From the NCBI GenBank assembly GCA_045599365.1, contig JAZRVS010000186.1:1-15721 (forward strand): a stretch of 15,721 bases of DNA. Direction: 5' to 3'. Positions 7,809 through 15,628 of this stretch are shown piece by piece. The notes beneath the pieces were generated by a model, which saw only the letters and a list, made by a program, of their open reading frames with translations, was not told the DNA's origin and searched no databases. Position numbers and translations under genes: made by a program. This DNA is from UBA1715 sp045599365 (GTDB lineage: Bacteria > Bacteroidota > Bacteroidia > Bacteroidales > UBA1715). Each line of letters opens with the position of its first letter. Within the stretch, counting starts at the first letter, position 1.

Positions 7809-10800
7809 ATGGCTTATAGAAAAGAACAAAAACAAGATAAAGCGTTCTCAAAGATTAGTATCAGTTTGGCGTCTCCTGAAGATATTTTGGATCGTTCAAG
7901 CGGGGAAGTTTTAAAACCAGAAACTATCAATTATAGAACGTATAAACCAGAACGTGATGGTTTGTTCTGCGAAAGAATTTTCGGTCCTGTAAAAGACTAT
8001 GAATGTCATTGCGGTAAGTACAAACGTATTCGTTACAAAGGTACTATTTGTGACCGTTGTGGTGTTGAAGTAACAGAAAAGAAAGTTCGTCGTGAAAGAA
8101 GTGGTCACATCAATTTGGTTGTTCCTGTGGCACATATTTGGTATTTCCGTTCTTTACCAAATAAAATAGGTTACTTATTGGGTGTTGCAACAAAAAAATT
8201 GGACAATGTAATCTATTATGAAAGATATATCGTTGTTCAAGCTGGTGTGAAAGCAAAAGATGGTATCAATGATTTAGACTTACTTACAGAAGAAGAATAT
8301 CTAGATATAATTGATACATTACCAAAGGACAATGAAAAATTAGAGAATTCAGATCCTAATAAATTCATCGCAATGATGGGTGCGGAAGCTTTGGAAGAAC
8401 TTCTAAAACGATTGGATTTGGATGCATTGTCTTATGCTTTGCGTGATGCTGCTAGTAAAGAAACGTCACAACAAAGAAAGAATGAGGCTTTAAAACGTTT
8501 GCAGGTTATTGAATCTTTCCGTGAATCAAAAGGAAAGAATAAACCAGAATGGATGATTTTGAAATGTATTCCTGTTATTCCTCCTGAATTGCGTCCATTG
8601 GTTCCACTTGATGGTGGTCGTTTCGCAACTTCAGATTTGAATGACTTGTATAGACGTGTAATCATCCGTAATAATCGTTTGAAACGTCTTATTGAAATCA
8701 ATGCTCCTGAAGTAATTTTACGTAATGAAAAACGTATGTTACAAGAAGCTGTTGATTCATTGTATGATAATTCACGTAAAACAAATGCTGCTAAGAGCGA
8801 TGCAAACCGTTCGTTGAAGTCTTTGAGTGATAGTTTGAAAGGTAAACAAGGTCGTTTCCGTCAAAACTTGCTTGGTAAACGTGTTGACTACTCTGCTCGT
8901 TCGGTTATTGTCGTTGGTCCTACATTGAAACTACATGAATGTGGTATTCCAAAAGATATGGCAGCAGAACTTTACAAACCATTTATCATTAGAAAATTGA
9001 TAGAAAGAGGTATTGTGAAGACTGTGAAATCAGCAAAGAAAATTGTTGATAGAAAAGATGCTGTAATTTGGGATATTCTAGAAAATGTAATGAAAGGTCA
9101 CCCAGTTCTATTGAACCGTGCTCCGACGTTGCACCGTCTTGGTATTCAAGCATTCCAACCAAAGATGATTGAGGGAAAAGCTATTCAACTTCACCCACTT
9201 GCATGTACGGCTTTCAACGCCGACTTCGATGGTGACCAAATGGCTGTTCACTTGCCTCTTGGTAATGCTGCTGTACTTGAAGCCCAAATATTGATGCTTT
9301 CGTCTCACAACATTTTGAACCCTGCGAATGGTGCTCCTATTAAGGTTCCTTCTCAAGATATGGTCCTTGGTTTGTATTATATTACAAAACCAATGATTGG
9401 AGCTAAGGGTGAGGGTGCATATTTCTATTCTCCTGAAGAAGCTATTATCGCTTTCAACGAAAAGAAAGTTGATTTGCATGCAATCGTAAGAGTTCCAAGA
9501 AATCTATGGAGATCTGTAACTGAAGAAAAAGATATGCTTGCTCTTTATAAGGACGAAAATGATAGAGCAAAGTGGATTGTAACTACTGTTGGTAGAATTA
9601 TGTTTAACGAAATTGTACCAGAAGAAGGTGGTTATATCAATAAACTTATGACTAAAAAATCTTTGCGTGACATTATTACTGATGTTTTGAAAGTTGCTGG
9701 AACTCCAAAAACAGCAGACTTCCTAGATGACATTAAGAATATGGGTTATCGTAAGGCATTTGAAGGTTGTTTGTCATTCAAATTGGATGACGTTGTCATT
9801 CCAGATGAAAAGAAAGACTTAGTTCAAAAAGGTTATGACGAAGTTGAAGAAGTAATGAATAACTATAATATGGGTTTCATTACAAACAACGAACGTTACA
9901 ACCAAATTATTGATATTTGGACACATACAAATGCTGATTTGACTGGCAAGGTGATGAATCGTTTGAAAAATGACCAAGCAGGTTTCAATTCAGTTTACAT
10001 GATGCTTGACTCTGGAGCCCGTGGGTCTAAAGAACAAATTCGTCAGTTATGTGGTATGCGTGGTTTGATGGCAAAACCTCAAAAATCTGGAGCTACTGGA
10101 AATGAAATTATTGAAAATCCAATTTTGTCAAACTTTAAAGAAGGTTTGTCTGTCTTGGAATACTTCATTTCTACTCACGGTGCTCGTAAGGGTTTGGCCG
10201 ATACAGCTTTGAAGACTGCCGATGCAGGTTACTTGACTCGTCGTTTGGTTGACGTTTCTCACGATGTGATTATTACAGAAGATGATTGTGGCACATTACG
10301 AGGTTTGGATGCAACAGCAGTTAAGAATAACGATGAAATAGTTGAATCATTATACGATAGAATTCTTGGTAGAACGTGTGTTCACGATATTTATCATCCT
10401 CAAACTGGAAAGTTAATCTTGAAAGCAGGTGAGGAAATTACAGAAGCAATTGCTCAGGAAATTGAAGAATCTCCAATAGAACACGTTGAAATTCGTTCGG
10501 TATTGACTTGCGAGGCTCGTAAGGGTGTTTGTGCAAGATGTTACGGACGTAATTTGGCAACTGCAAGAATGGTTCAAATAGGTGAGGTTGTTGGTGTAAT
10601 TGCTGCACAGTCAATCGGTGAACCTGGTACTCAGTTGACTCTTCGTACATTCCACGTCGGTGGTACAGCTTCTAACATTGCAGCAGAATCTTCTCTTGTT
10701 TCTAAATATGATGGTGTAGTTGAAATTGAAGAATTGAGAACTATTACGGTTAAAGAAAAAGATGAGACTGGTAAAGATGTTGATGTTGATATCGTAATTG

Positions 10801-12107
10801 GTCGTCAAGCAGAATTGAAGATTGTTGATAAGAACACAGGCAGTGTTTTGACAACGCAAAATGTTACGTATGGTTCTAAATTGATGGTTAAAAACCATAC
10901 TGAGGTAACAAAAGGTACTTTGATTTGCTCTTGGGACCCTTACAATGCTTCAATTATTTCTGAATCAGCTGGTAAGATTGCATTTGAAAATGTTGTGAAA
11001 GATGTTACTTACAAGTCTGAAGCTGATGAGCAAACTGGGTTTGAAGAAAAGGTTATCATTGAATCAAAGGATAGAACTAAGAGTCCTACAATTCAAATTT
11101 TGAATAAATCGGGTGATGTCCTTCATACATACAACTTGCCGGTTGGCGCTCATATCACAGTAAATCAAGGTGATAAAGTTGATGCGGGTCAAATCTTGGT
11201 TAAGATTCCACGTGCAATAGGTAAATCTGGTGATATCACTGGTGGTCTTCCTCGTGTAACTGAATTGTTTGAAGCTCGTAACCCATCAAATCCAGCTATT
11301 GTTTCTGAAATTGATGGTGAGGTAACATTCGGTAAAATAAAACGTGGTAACCGTGAAATCGTTGTTACAGCTAAGAGTGGCGAAGAAAAGAAATACTTAA
11401 TCCCTCTTTCAAAACAAATTCTTGTTCAAGAAAATGATTTCGTAAAAGCAGGAACAAGTTTGTCTGATGGTTCTATTACACCATCTGATATTCTTGCCAT
11501 TAAGGGCCCTACAGCAGTACAAGAATACATTGTGAATGAAGTACAAGCTGTATATCGTTTACAAGGTGTGAAGATTAACGACAAACATTTCGAAGTTATC
11601 GTTCGTCAAATGATGCGTAAAGTTCAAATTGAAGATCAAGGTGATACAAGATTCTTGGAAGGAGAAATTGTTGATCGTTGGGAATTCATGGACGAAAATG
11701 ATAAAATCTATGAGAAGAAAGTCGTTACTGACGCTGGTGATTCTCAAGAATTGAAGGCTGGTCAAATTGTTACTGTACGTCAGTTGAGAGACGAAAATTC
11801 TCAGTTGAAACGTAAGGATTTGAAATTGGTTGAAGTTCGTGATGCACATCCAGCAACAGCGAGCCAAATATTACAAGGTATTACAAGGGCTTCTCTTCAA
11901 ACAAACAGTTGGATTTCTGCTTCTTCATTCCAAGAAACAACAAAAGTTCTTAACGAAGCTGCAATCAATGCTAAAGTTGATGACTTGGGCGGTTTGAAAG
12001 AAAACGTAATTATCGGACATAAGATTCCTGCTGGTACTGGTCTTGTAGAGTACGATAAATTCATCGTTGGTTCAAAAGAAAATTACGATGCGTTGAGAAA
12101 CGAATAG
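7809..12107 (+). CDS. rpoC: DNA-directed RNA polymerase subunit beta'
   Basis: This is the beta' subunit carrying the active site, 1432 residues and intact. The N-terminal zinc site is C66, C68, C81, C84. The catalytic Mg2+ loop N-A-D-F-D-G-D lies at 470-476 (Asp 472, 474, 476). The bridge-helix and trigger-loop region contains C-G-M-R-G-L-M-A-K-P and H-G-A-R-K-G-L-A-D-T-A-L-K-T-A. The second zinc site is C827, C901, C908, C911. The C-terminal part after the trigger loop contains a long beta-rich insertion (about residues 950-1150), as expected for this phylum. It ends the operon: a strong terminator begins 20 nt after the stop. Confidence 0.99.
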   Translation: MAYRKEQKQDKAFSKISISLASPEDILDRSSGEVLKPETINYRTYKPERDGLFCERIFGPVKDYECHCGKYKRIRYKGTICDRCGVEVTEKKVRRERSGHINLVVPVAHIWYFRSLPNKIGYLLGVATKKLDNVIYYERYIVVQAGVKAKDGINDLDLLTEEEYLDIIDTLPKDNEKLENSDPNKFIAMMGAEALEELLKRLDLDALSYALRDAASKETSQQRKNEALKRLQVIESFRESKGKNKPEWMILKCIPVIPPELRPLVPLDGGRFATSDLNDLYRRVIIRNNRLKRLIEINAPEVILRNEKRMLQEAVDSLYDNSRKTNAAKSDANRSLKSLSDSLKGKQGRFRQNLLGKRVDYSARSVIVVGPTLKLHECGIPKDMAAELYKPFIIRKLIERGIVKTVKSAKKIVDRKDAVIWDILENVMKGHPVLLNRAPTLHRLGIQAFQPKMIEGKAIQLHPLACTAFNADFDGDQMAVHLPLGNAAVLEAQILMLSSHNILNPANGAPIKVPSQDMVLGLYYITKPMIGAKGEGAYFYSPEEAIIAFNEKKVDLHAIVRVPRNLWRSVTEEKDMLALYKDENDRAKWIVTTVGRIMFNEIVPEEGGYINKLMTKKSLRDIITDVLKVAGTPKTADFLDDIKNMGYRKAFEGCLSFKLDDVVIPDEKKDLVQKGYDEVEEVMNNYNMGFITNNERYNQIIDIWTHTNADLTGKVMNRLKNDQAGFNSVYMMLDSGARGSKEQIRQLCGMRGLMAKPQKSGATGNEIIENPILSNFKEGLSVLEYFISTHGARKGLADTALKTADAGYLTRRLVDVSHDVIITEDDCGTLRGLDATAVKNNDEIVESLYDRILGRTCVHDIYHPQTGKLILKAGEEITEAIAQEIEESPIEHVEIRSVLTCEARKGVCARCYGRNLATARMVQIGEVVGVIAAQSIGEPGTQLTLRTFHVGGTASNIAAESSLVSKYDGVVEIEELRTITVKEKDETGKDVDVDIVIGRQAELKIVDKNTGSVLTTQNVTYGSKLMVKNHTEVTKGTLICSWDPYNASIISESAGKIAFENVVKDVTYKSEADEQTGFEEKVIIESKDRTKSPTIQILNKSGDVLHTYNLPVGAHITVNQGDKVDAGQILVKIPRAIGKSGDITGGLPRVTELFEARNPSNPAIVSEIDGEVTFGKIKRGNREIVVTAKSGEEKKYLIPLSKQILVQENDFVKAGTSLSDGSITPSDILAIKGPTAVQEYIVNEVQAVYRLQGVKINDKHFEVIVRQMMRKVQIEDQGDTRFLEGEIVDRWEFMDENDKIYEKKVVTDAGDSQELKAGQIVTVRQLRDENSQLKRKDLKLVEVRDAHPATASQILQGITRASLQTNSWISASSFQETTKVLNEAAINAKVDDLGGLKENVIIGHKIPAGTGLVEYDKFIVGSKENYDALRNE

Positions 12108-12127
12108 TTTCAAAACAATATAACAAC

Positions 12128-12160
12128 AAAAAAGGCGAAAGTTAATCTTTCGCCTTTTTT
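12128..12160 (+). terminator. Intrinsic terminator after rpoC
   Basis: A perfect 14-bp inverted repeat (12128-12141 with 12147-12160) has a TTAAT loop. Its core is GGCGAAAG/CTTTCGCC, flanked by an A-tract on the left and six T on the right. Because the flanks are A6 and T6, the hairpin could also work in the reverse direction, although no gene on the minus strand is present to need it. It closes the polymerase operon. Confidence 0.93.
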
Positions 12161-12178
12161 GTTATGTTTATGAATTTT

Positions 12179-12227
12179 TGTCAGTGTTTCTGCCAAAATT
12201 AATGGTGATAGACAGAAAATACTGACA
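12179..12227. promoter_or_regulatory. Inverted repeat upstream of dnaK (candidate operator)
   Basis: The left arm TGTCAGTGTTTCTG (12179-12192) and right arm CAGAAAATACTGACA (12213-12227) are inverted copies. The outer 7 bp are perfect (TGTCAGT/ACTGACA), and the inner TTTCTG/CAGAAA is also matched with one extra base on the right. The spacer is 20 nt. It lies about 90-135 nt before the dnaK start, after the rpoC terminator, so it fits a regulator site better than a terminator. No known heat-shock operator is recognised in it. Confidence 0.4.
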
Positions 12228-12314
12228 CAATTTCGTTGTTTTTATTTTTTCTTTTCGTGGCATAATGATTGACTACTGCGAGAAAAAATTAATTAGAATT
12301 TAATACTTACTACA

Positions 12315-14222
12315 ATGGGAAAGATAATAGGAATTGACCTTGGAACCACAAACTCGTGTGTTTCGGTTATGGAAGGAAACGAACCAGTTGTAATTCCAAA
12401 CAGCGAAGGTAAACGTACAACACCTTCTATCATTGGTTTTATTGACAATGGCGAAAGAAAAGTTGGTGACCCTGCAAAACGTCAGGCTATCACAAACCCA
12501 ACGAAAACGGTTTTCTCTATCAAACGTTTCATGGGCGAAACATACGATAGATTGTCAAGCGAAGTTGCACGTGTGCCTTACAAAGTTGTAAGAGGTGACA
12601 ACAATACTCCTCGTGTTGATATTGATGGTCGTTTGTACACTCCACAAGAAATTTCTGCAATGGTTCTTCAAAAAATGAAGAAAACTGCCGAGGAATATCT
12701 TGGACAAGATGTTACAGAGGCAGTTATAACTGTTCCTGCTTACTTTAACGATGCTCAACGTCAGGCAACAAAAGAAGCTGGTGAAATAGCTGGTTTAACG
12801 GTAAAACGTATTGTGAACGAACCAACAGCGGCTGCTCTTGCTTATGGTTTGGACAAGACAAACAAAGATATGAAGATTGTTGTGTTCGACTGTGGTGGTG
12901 GTACGCACGATGTTTCTATACTTGAACTTGGCGATGGCGTGTTTGAAGTAAAAGCAACTGCTGGTGATACTCACCTTGGTGGTGATGATTTCGATCAACG
13001 TATAATTGAATGGTTGGTTCAAGAATTTAAAAATGATAACTCAGGAATCGATTTGAGTAAAGATTCAATGGCATTGCAACGTTTGAAAGAAGCTGCAGAA
13101 AAGGCAAAAATCGAATTGTCGAATACGACATCAACAGAAATTAACTTGCCTTACATTATGCCAGTTGACGGTGTTCCAAAACACTTGGTACGTACATTGA
13201 CACGTGCAAAATTCGAACAATTGGTTGACGATTTAATTCAAAGAACAATTGAACCTTGTAAAACTGCATTGTCACAAGCTGGATTCAGCACAAGCGATAT
13301 TGATGAAGTAATTCTTGTAGGTGGTTCTACACGTATCCCTGCTATTCAAGCAGCCGTTGAGAAATTCTTCGGCAAAGCTCCTTCAAAAGGTGTTAACCCA
13401 GACGAAGTTGTTGCAATTGGTGCAGCTATTCAAGGTGGTGTGTTGACAGGTGAAGTAAAAGATGTGTTGTTGTTGGATGTAACTCCACTTTCGTTAGGTA
13501 TTGAGACTATGGGTGGCGTGATGACAAAACTTATCGAAGCCAATACTACAATCCCAACAAAGAAATCCGAAACATTCACGACTGCTGTTGATAATCAACC
13601 ATCTGTTGAAATTCACGTATTGCAAGGTGAACGTTCAATGGCAAAAGACAACAAGACAATCGGTCGTTTCCACTTGGACGGAATTCCAGCAGCACAACGT
13701 GGTGTTCCTCAAATCGAAGTAACATTCGACATTGATGCTAATGGTATTTTGAATGTATCTGCAAAAGATAAAGGTACAGGCAAAGAACAAAGTATCCGTA
13801 TTGAAGCTTCATCGGGATTGAGCGACGACGAAATCAAACGTATGCGTGAAGAAGCAAAAGCTAACGAAGCAGCCGACAAGGCAGAGAAAGAAAGAATCGA
13901 CAAATTGAACCAAGCAGATTCAATGATTTTCCAAACAGAAAAACAATTGAAAGACCTTGGTGACAAATTGCCAGCCGACAAAAAATCTCAAATTGAAGGT
14001 GCTTTGGCAAAATTGAAAGATGCTCACAGCAAACAAGACGTTGCAGCTTGCGATGCAGCAATGAATGAATTGAACACAGTATTCCAAGCTGCTTCTCAAG
14101 ATATGTACAATGCAGGTCAAGCACAAGGCGGACCACAAGGAAATCCTAATGCAGGTCAACAACCAAACAATAACAACGGCGGTGACGAAGTAACTGACGT
14201 TGACTTTGAGGAGGTAAAATAA
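12315..14222 (+). CDS. dnaK: Molecular chaperone DnaK (Hsp70)
   Basis: DnaK is the ATP-dependent Hsp70 chaperone that works with DnaJ and GrpE in protein folding and stress survival. It has 635 residues, the usual length. The ATPase domain covers about 1-380, with phosphate-1 motif G-I-D-L-G-T-T-N-S (6-14), I-V-N-E-P-T-A-A-A-L-A-Y, and the adenosine motif V-G-G-S-T-R. The interdomain linker D-V-L-L-L-D-V lies at 383-389. The substrate-binding domain, helical lid and a Gly/Asn/Gln-rich tail follow, ending in D-F-E-E-V-K. Phosphate-2 reads D192-C-G-G-G-T197-H198-D199, where most Hsp70s have D-L-G-G-G-T-F-D. dnaJ and grpE are not adjacent. It has its own upstream region and terminator. The last 11 codons recur at the end of the window. 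Confidence 0.98.
   Translation: MGKIIGIDLGTTNSCVSVMEGNEPVVIPNSEGKRTTPSIIGFIDNGERKVGDPAKRQAITNPTKTVFSIKRFMGETYDRLSSEVARVPYKVVRGDNNTPRVDIDGRLYTPQEISAMVLQKMKKTAEEYLGQDVTEAVITVPAYFNDAQRQATKEAGEIAGLTVKRIVNEPTAAALAYGLDKTNKDMKIVVFDCGGGTHDVSILELGDGVFEVKATAGDTHLGGDDFDQRIIEWLVQEFKNDNSGIDLSKDSMALQRLKEAAEKAKIELSNTTSTEINLPYIMPVDGVPKHLVRTLTRAKFEQLVDDLIQRTIEPCKTALSQAGFSTSDIDEVILVGGSTRIPAIQAAVEKFFGKAPSKGVNPDEVVAIGAAIQGGVLTGEVKDVLLLDVTPLSLGIETMGGVMTKLIEANTTIPTKKSETFTTAVDNQPSVEIHVLQGERSMAKDNKTIGRFHLDGIPAAQRGVPQIEVTFDIDANGILNVSAKDKGTGKEQSIRIEASSGLSDDEIKRMREEAKANEAADKAEKERIDKLNQADSMIFQTEKQLKDLGDKLPADKKSQIEGALAKLKDAHSKQDVAACDAAMNELNTVFQAASQDMYNAGQAQGGPQGNPNAGQQPNNNNGGDEVTDVDFEEVK
14172..14205 (+). repeat. dnaK 3'-end direct repeat, copy 1
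   Basis: These 34 nt encode DnaK residues N620 to D630 (plus one base) and are identical to 15688-15721. The second copy lies 1516 nt downstream in the same orientation. Because the window ends at 15721, the true length of the identity to the right is unknown. Confidence 0.95.
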
Positions 14223-14243
14223 TATCATAATCCGCAATAATGG

Positions 14244-14280
14244 AAACGGCGTAGCTCGAAAGAGTTACGCCGTTTTTTTT
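14244..14280 (+). terminator. Intrinsic terminator after dnaK
   Basis: A 14-bp stem (14244-14257 with 14262-14275, one G-U) has the core CGGCGTAGCTC and a GAAA tetraloop, followed by an uninterrupted run of eight T (14273-14280). It begins 21 nt after the dnaK stop. It separates dnaK from the nuclease gene, which therefore needs its own promoter. Confidence 0.93.
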
Positions 14281-14334
14281 GTTGATGTTGCGGTTTGAAT
14301 ATTGTGATGTAGGGAAACCAGAATGTAAAAGCAC

Positions 14335-14386
14335 TAGAAATCTTATCTGGAAAAATGTTATTTTTGCACAGTTAAACGACACAAAG
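14335..14386 (+). repeat. Leader direct repeat, copy A (before the nuclease gene)
   Basis: This copy shares the opening TAGAAATCTTA, an A-rich stretch, a T-rich stretch ending TTTTGCA, and the exact 14-mer TAAACGACACAAAG (14373-14386) with 15571-15621. By eye the overall identity is about three quarters with one or two gaps. Each copy precedes a start codon, so the repeat is a promoter-leader unit. Confidence 0.8.
14359..14366 (+). promoter_or_regulatory. Bacteroidota-type -7 promoter element for the nuclease gene
   Basis: TATTTTTG matches the TAnnTTTG -7 consensus of the primary sigma factor of Bacteroidota. Transcription would start near 14373, giving a leader of about 40 nt before the ATG at 14415. 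No clear TTG -33 element is seen at the expected distance. The conserved TAGAAATCTTA about 24 nt upstream may take that place. The second leader copy has the shortened form TATTTTG at the same relative place. Confidence 0.55.
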
Positions 14387-14414
14387 TAACATCTGACAAC
14401 CACACTAAATAAAA

Positions 14415-15566
14415 ATGCAAACGATGGAAAACAATTTGAATTTATCTCATAATATACTGGATTTCAAAACCCTGACAGACAGCATAAGGCAACTGCACAG
14501 TGAAGCACAAGCGCGGGCATTAAATGCCGTCAATAAGATGGCTACGTTGCGAAACTGGTTGATTGGATATTATATCGTAGAATATGAACAGCACGGCAAC
14601 GACAGGGCTGACTATGGCGACAGATTGCTTAAACGATTGGAAACGGCTGTGAATACGAAGGGCATGAATGAGACGCTTTTCAAAAATGCCCGCACTTTCT
14701 ACACTTTGTATCCTTCTGTCAGAACTCTTTTCGGTGAAATGCTTACAGTTACGTCAACAATTTGTCCGACACTGTCGGACGAATTACAATATGTTGAAAA
14801 TGATACAAATACAATTTGTCCGTCATTGTCGGACGAATTTCAGACATCACCCAATGAACTGGTGGAAAAACTTTCGTTTTCACATATCTGTGAAATATTA
14901 CCCATATCCGATGCTTTTGAACGATTTTTCTATGAAACGGAATGTATCCGATGTGGTTGGTCTGTGCGAGAGTTACGTCGTCAGATTGCATCTAACTTGT
15001 TTTTGAGAGCTGGGATTAGTCGATCACCCCAAAAGCTCTTGGAGATGACGAAAATGGGGAAACAGGACACAACACTCACCATACGTGATCCGTTCACGTT
15101 TGAGTTTTTGGGATTGGAGACAAAGGAAGTGGTGAGCGAAAAAGACCTTGAAAATTCATTGATATTGCATCTCCAAGATTTTCTGCTGGAATTGGGCAAG
15201 GGCTTTTGCTTTGAAGCGCGACAAAAACGCATCGTGATTGACGATAGGTACTATTTTGCCGATTTGGTGTTTTACAATAGGCTGCTTCATTGCAACGTCA
15301 TTGTAGAACTGAAAAATGATGAATTCCACCACGAATATTTAGGACAGCTGAATGCCTACGTTTCATATTATAAGGAAAACGAAATGGTGGCGGGCGATAA
15401 TCCACCCATTGGCATTCTGCTATGCACGCATAAAGGTCCAAAAATGGTAGAGTACGCCATTGCGGGAATGGATAACCACTTGTTTGTTTCTTCATACTTG
15501 CTGCAACTGCCTGACAAGAAATTGCTTGAGGATTTTTTGATTAAACAAAATTTTAAAGAGAAATAA
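14415..15566 (+). CDS. DUF1016/YhcG-family PDDEXK nuclease
   Basis: The protein has 383 residues (380 if the second ATG at 14424 is used). The N-terminal DUF1016_N domain (about 20-195) shows the family signature R-N-W-L-I-G-Y-Y-I-V-E-Y-E (46-58), the Y-G-D-R-L-L-K-R-L motif, and W-S-V-R-E-L-R-R-Q-I (182-191). The C-terminal PDDEXK nuclease domain (about 225-370) has Y-F-A-D283-L-V-F-Y and E298-L-K300, followed by Y-L-G-Q311-L-N-A-Y and G-I-L-L-C. The catalytic D...ExK core is therefore intact. Members are common in genomic islands and near type I restriction loci and are suspected to act in DNA metabolism or defence; the substrate is unproven. Residues 115-142 hold a two-copy repeat of T-I-C-P-x-L-S-D-E. 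Arginine codons are mainly CGA/AGG/AGA, unlike the CGT-dominated neighbours, suggesting transfer or low expression. No clear partner gene lies beside it. Confidence 0.93.
   Translation: MQTMENNLNLSHNILDFKTLTDSIRQLHSEAQARALNAVNKMATLRNWLIGYYIVEYEQHGNDRADYGDRLLKRLETAVNTKGMNETLFKNARTFYTLYPSVRTLFGEMLTVTSTICPTLSDELQYVENDTNTICPSLSDEFQTSPNELVEKLSFSHICEILPISDAFERFFYETECIRCGWSVRELRRQIASNLFLRAGISRSPQKLLEMTKMGKQDTTLTIRDPFTFEFLGLETKEVVSEKDLENSLILHLQDFLLELGKGFCFEARQKRIVIDDRYYFADLVFYNRLLHCNVIVELKNDEFHHEYLGQLNAYVSYYKENEMVAGDNPPIGILLCTHKGPKMVEYAIAGMDNHLFVSSYLLQLPDKKLLEDFLIKQNFKEK
14757..14785 (+). repeat. Palindromic in-frame repeat, copy 1
   Basis: This is a 29-nt unit matching 14811-14839 at 27 of 29 positions. 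Inside it, 14759-14771 pairs with 14773-14785 (13 bp with one G-U, single-base loop). The perfect core is GTCCGACA-C-TGTCGGAC. It encodes T-I-C-P-T-L-S-D-E in the nuclease. Confidence 0.9.
14811..14839 (+). repeat. Palindromic in-frame repeat, copy 2
   Basis: This is the second 29-nt unit, 54 nt (18 codons) after the first and in the same frame. It differs at two bases, which weaken the palindrome slightly. It encodes T-I-C-P-S-L-S-D-E. Confidence 0.9.
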
Positions 15567-15570
15567 CCGA

Positions 15571-15621
15571 TAGAAATCTTACTTGAAAATATACTATTTT
15601 GCAAAAATAAACGACACAAAG
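15571..15621 (+). repeat. Leader direct repeat, copy B (after the nuclease gene)
   Basis: This diverged copy of 14335-14386 begins 5 nt after the nuclease stop codon and ends 7 nt before an ATG at 15629. It contains TATTTTG (15595-15601) at the -7 place and the shared TAAACGACACAAAG (15608-15621). It probably serves as promoter and leader for the reading frame at 15629. Confidence 0.78.
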
Positions 15622-15628
15622 CAATATA

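Noticed and set aside
13920..14237. 105-codon minus-strand frame over the dnaK 3' end
   Set aside because: It is opposite the coding strand of the DnaK lid and tail, Cys/Phe/Leu-rich, with no start context or promoter.
14757..14839. A mini CRISPR array
   Set aside because: There are only two units, the spacer is 25 nt of in-frame coding sequence, and no cas gene is present.
14668..15006. 112-codon + strand frame overlapping the nuclease gene
   Set aside because: It is in another frame of a gene with clear DUF1016 and PDDEXK motifs, and carries no domain signature itself.
14415..15566. Insertion sequence or transposase
   Set aside because: The protein is a PDDEXK nuclease of the DUF1016 family, not a DDE or tyrosine/serine recombinase, and no terminal inverted repeats flank it; the flanking repeats are direct.
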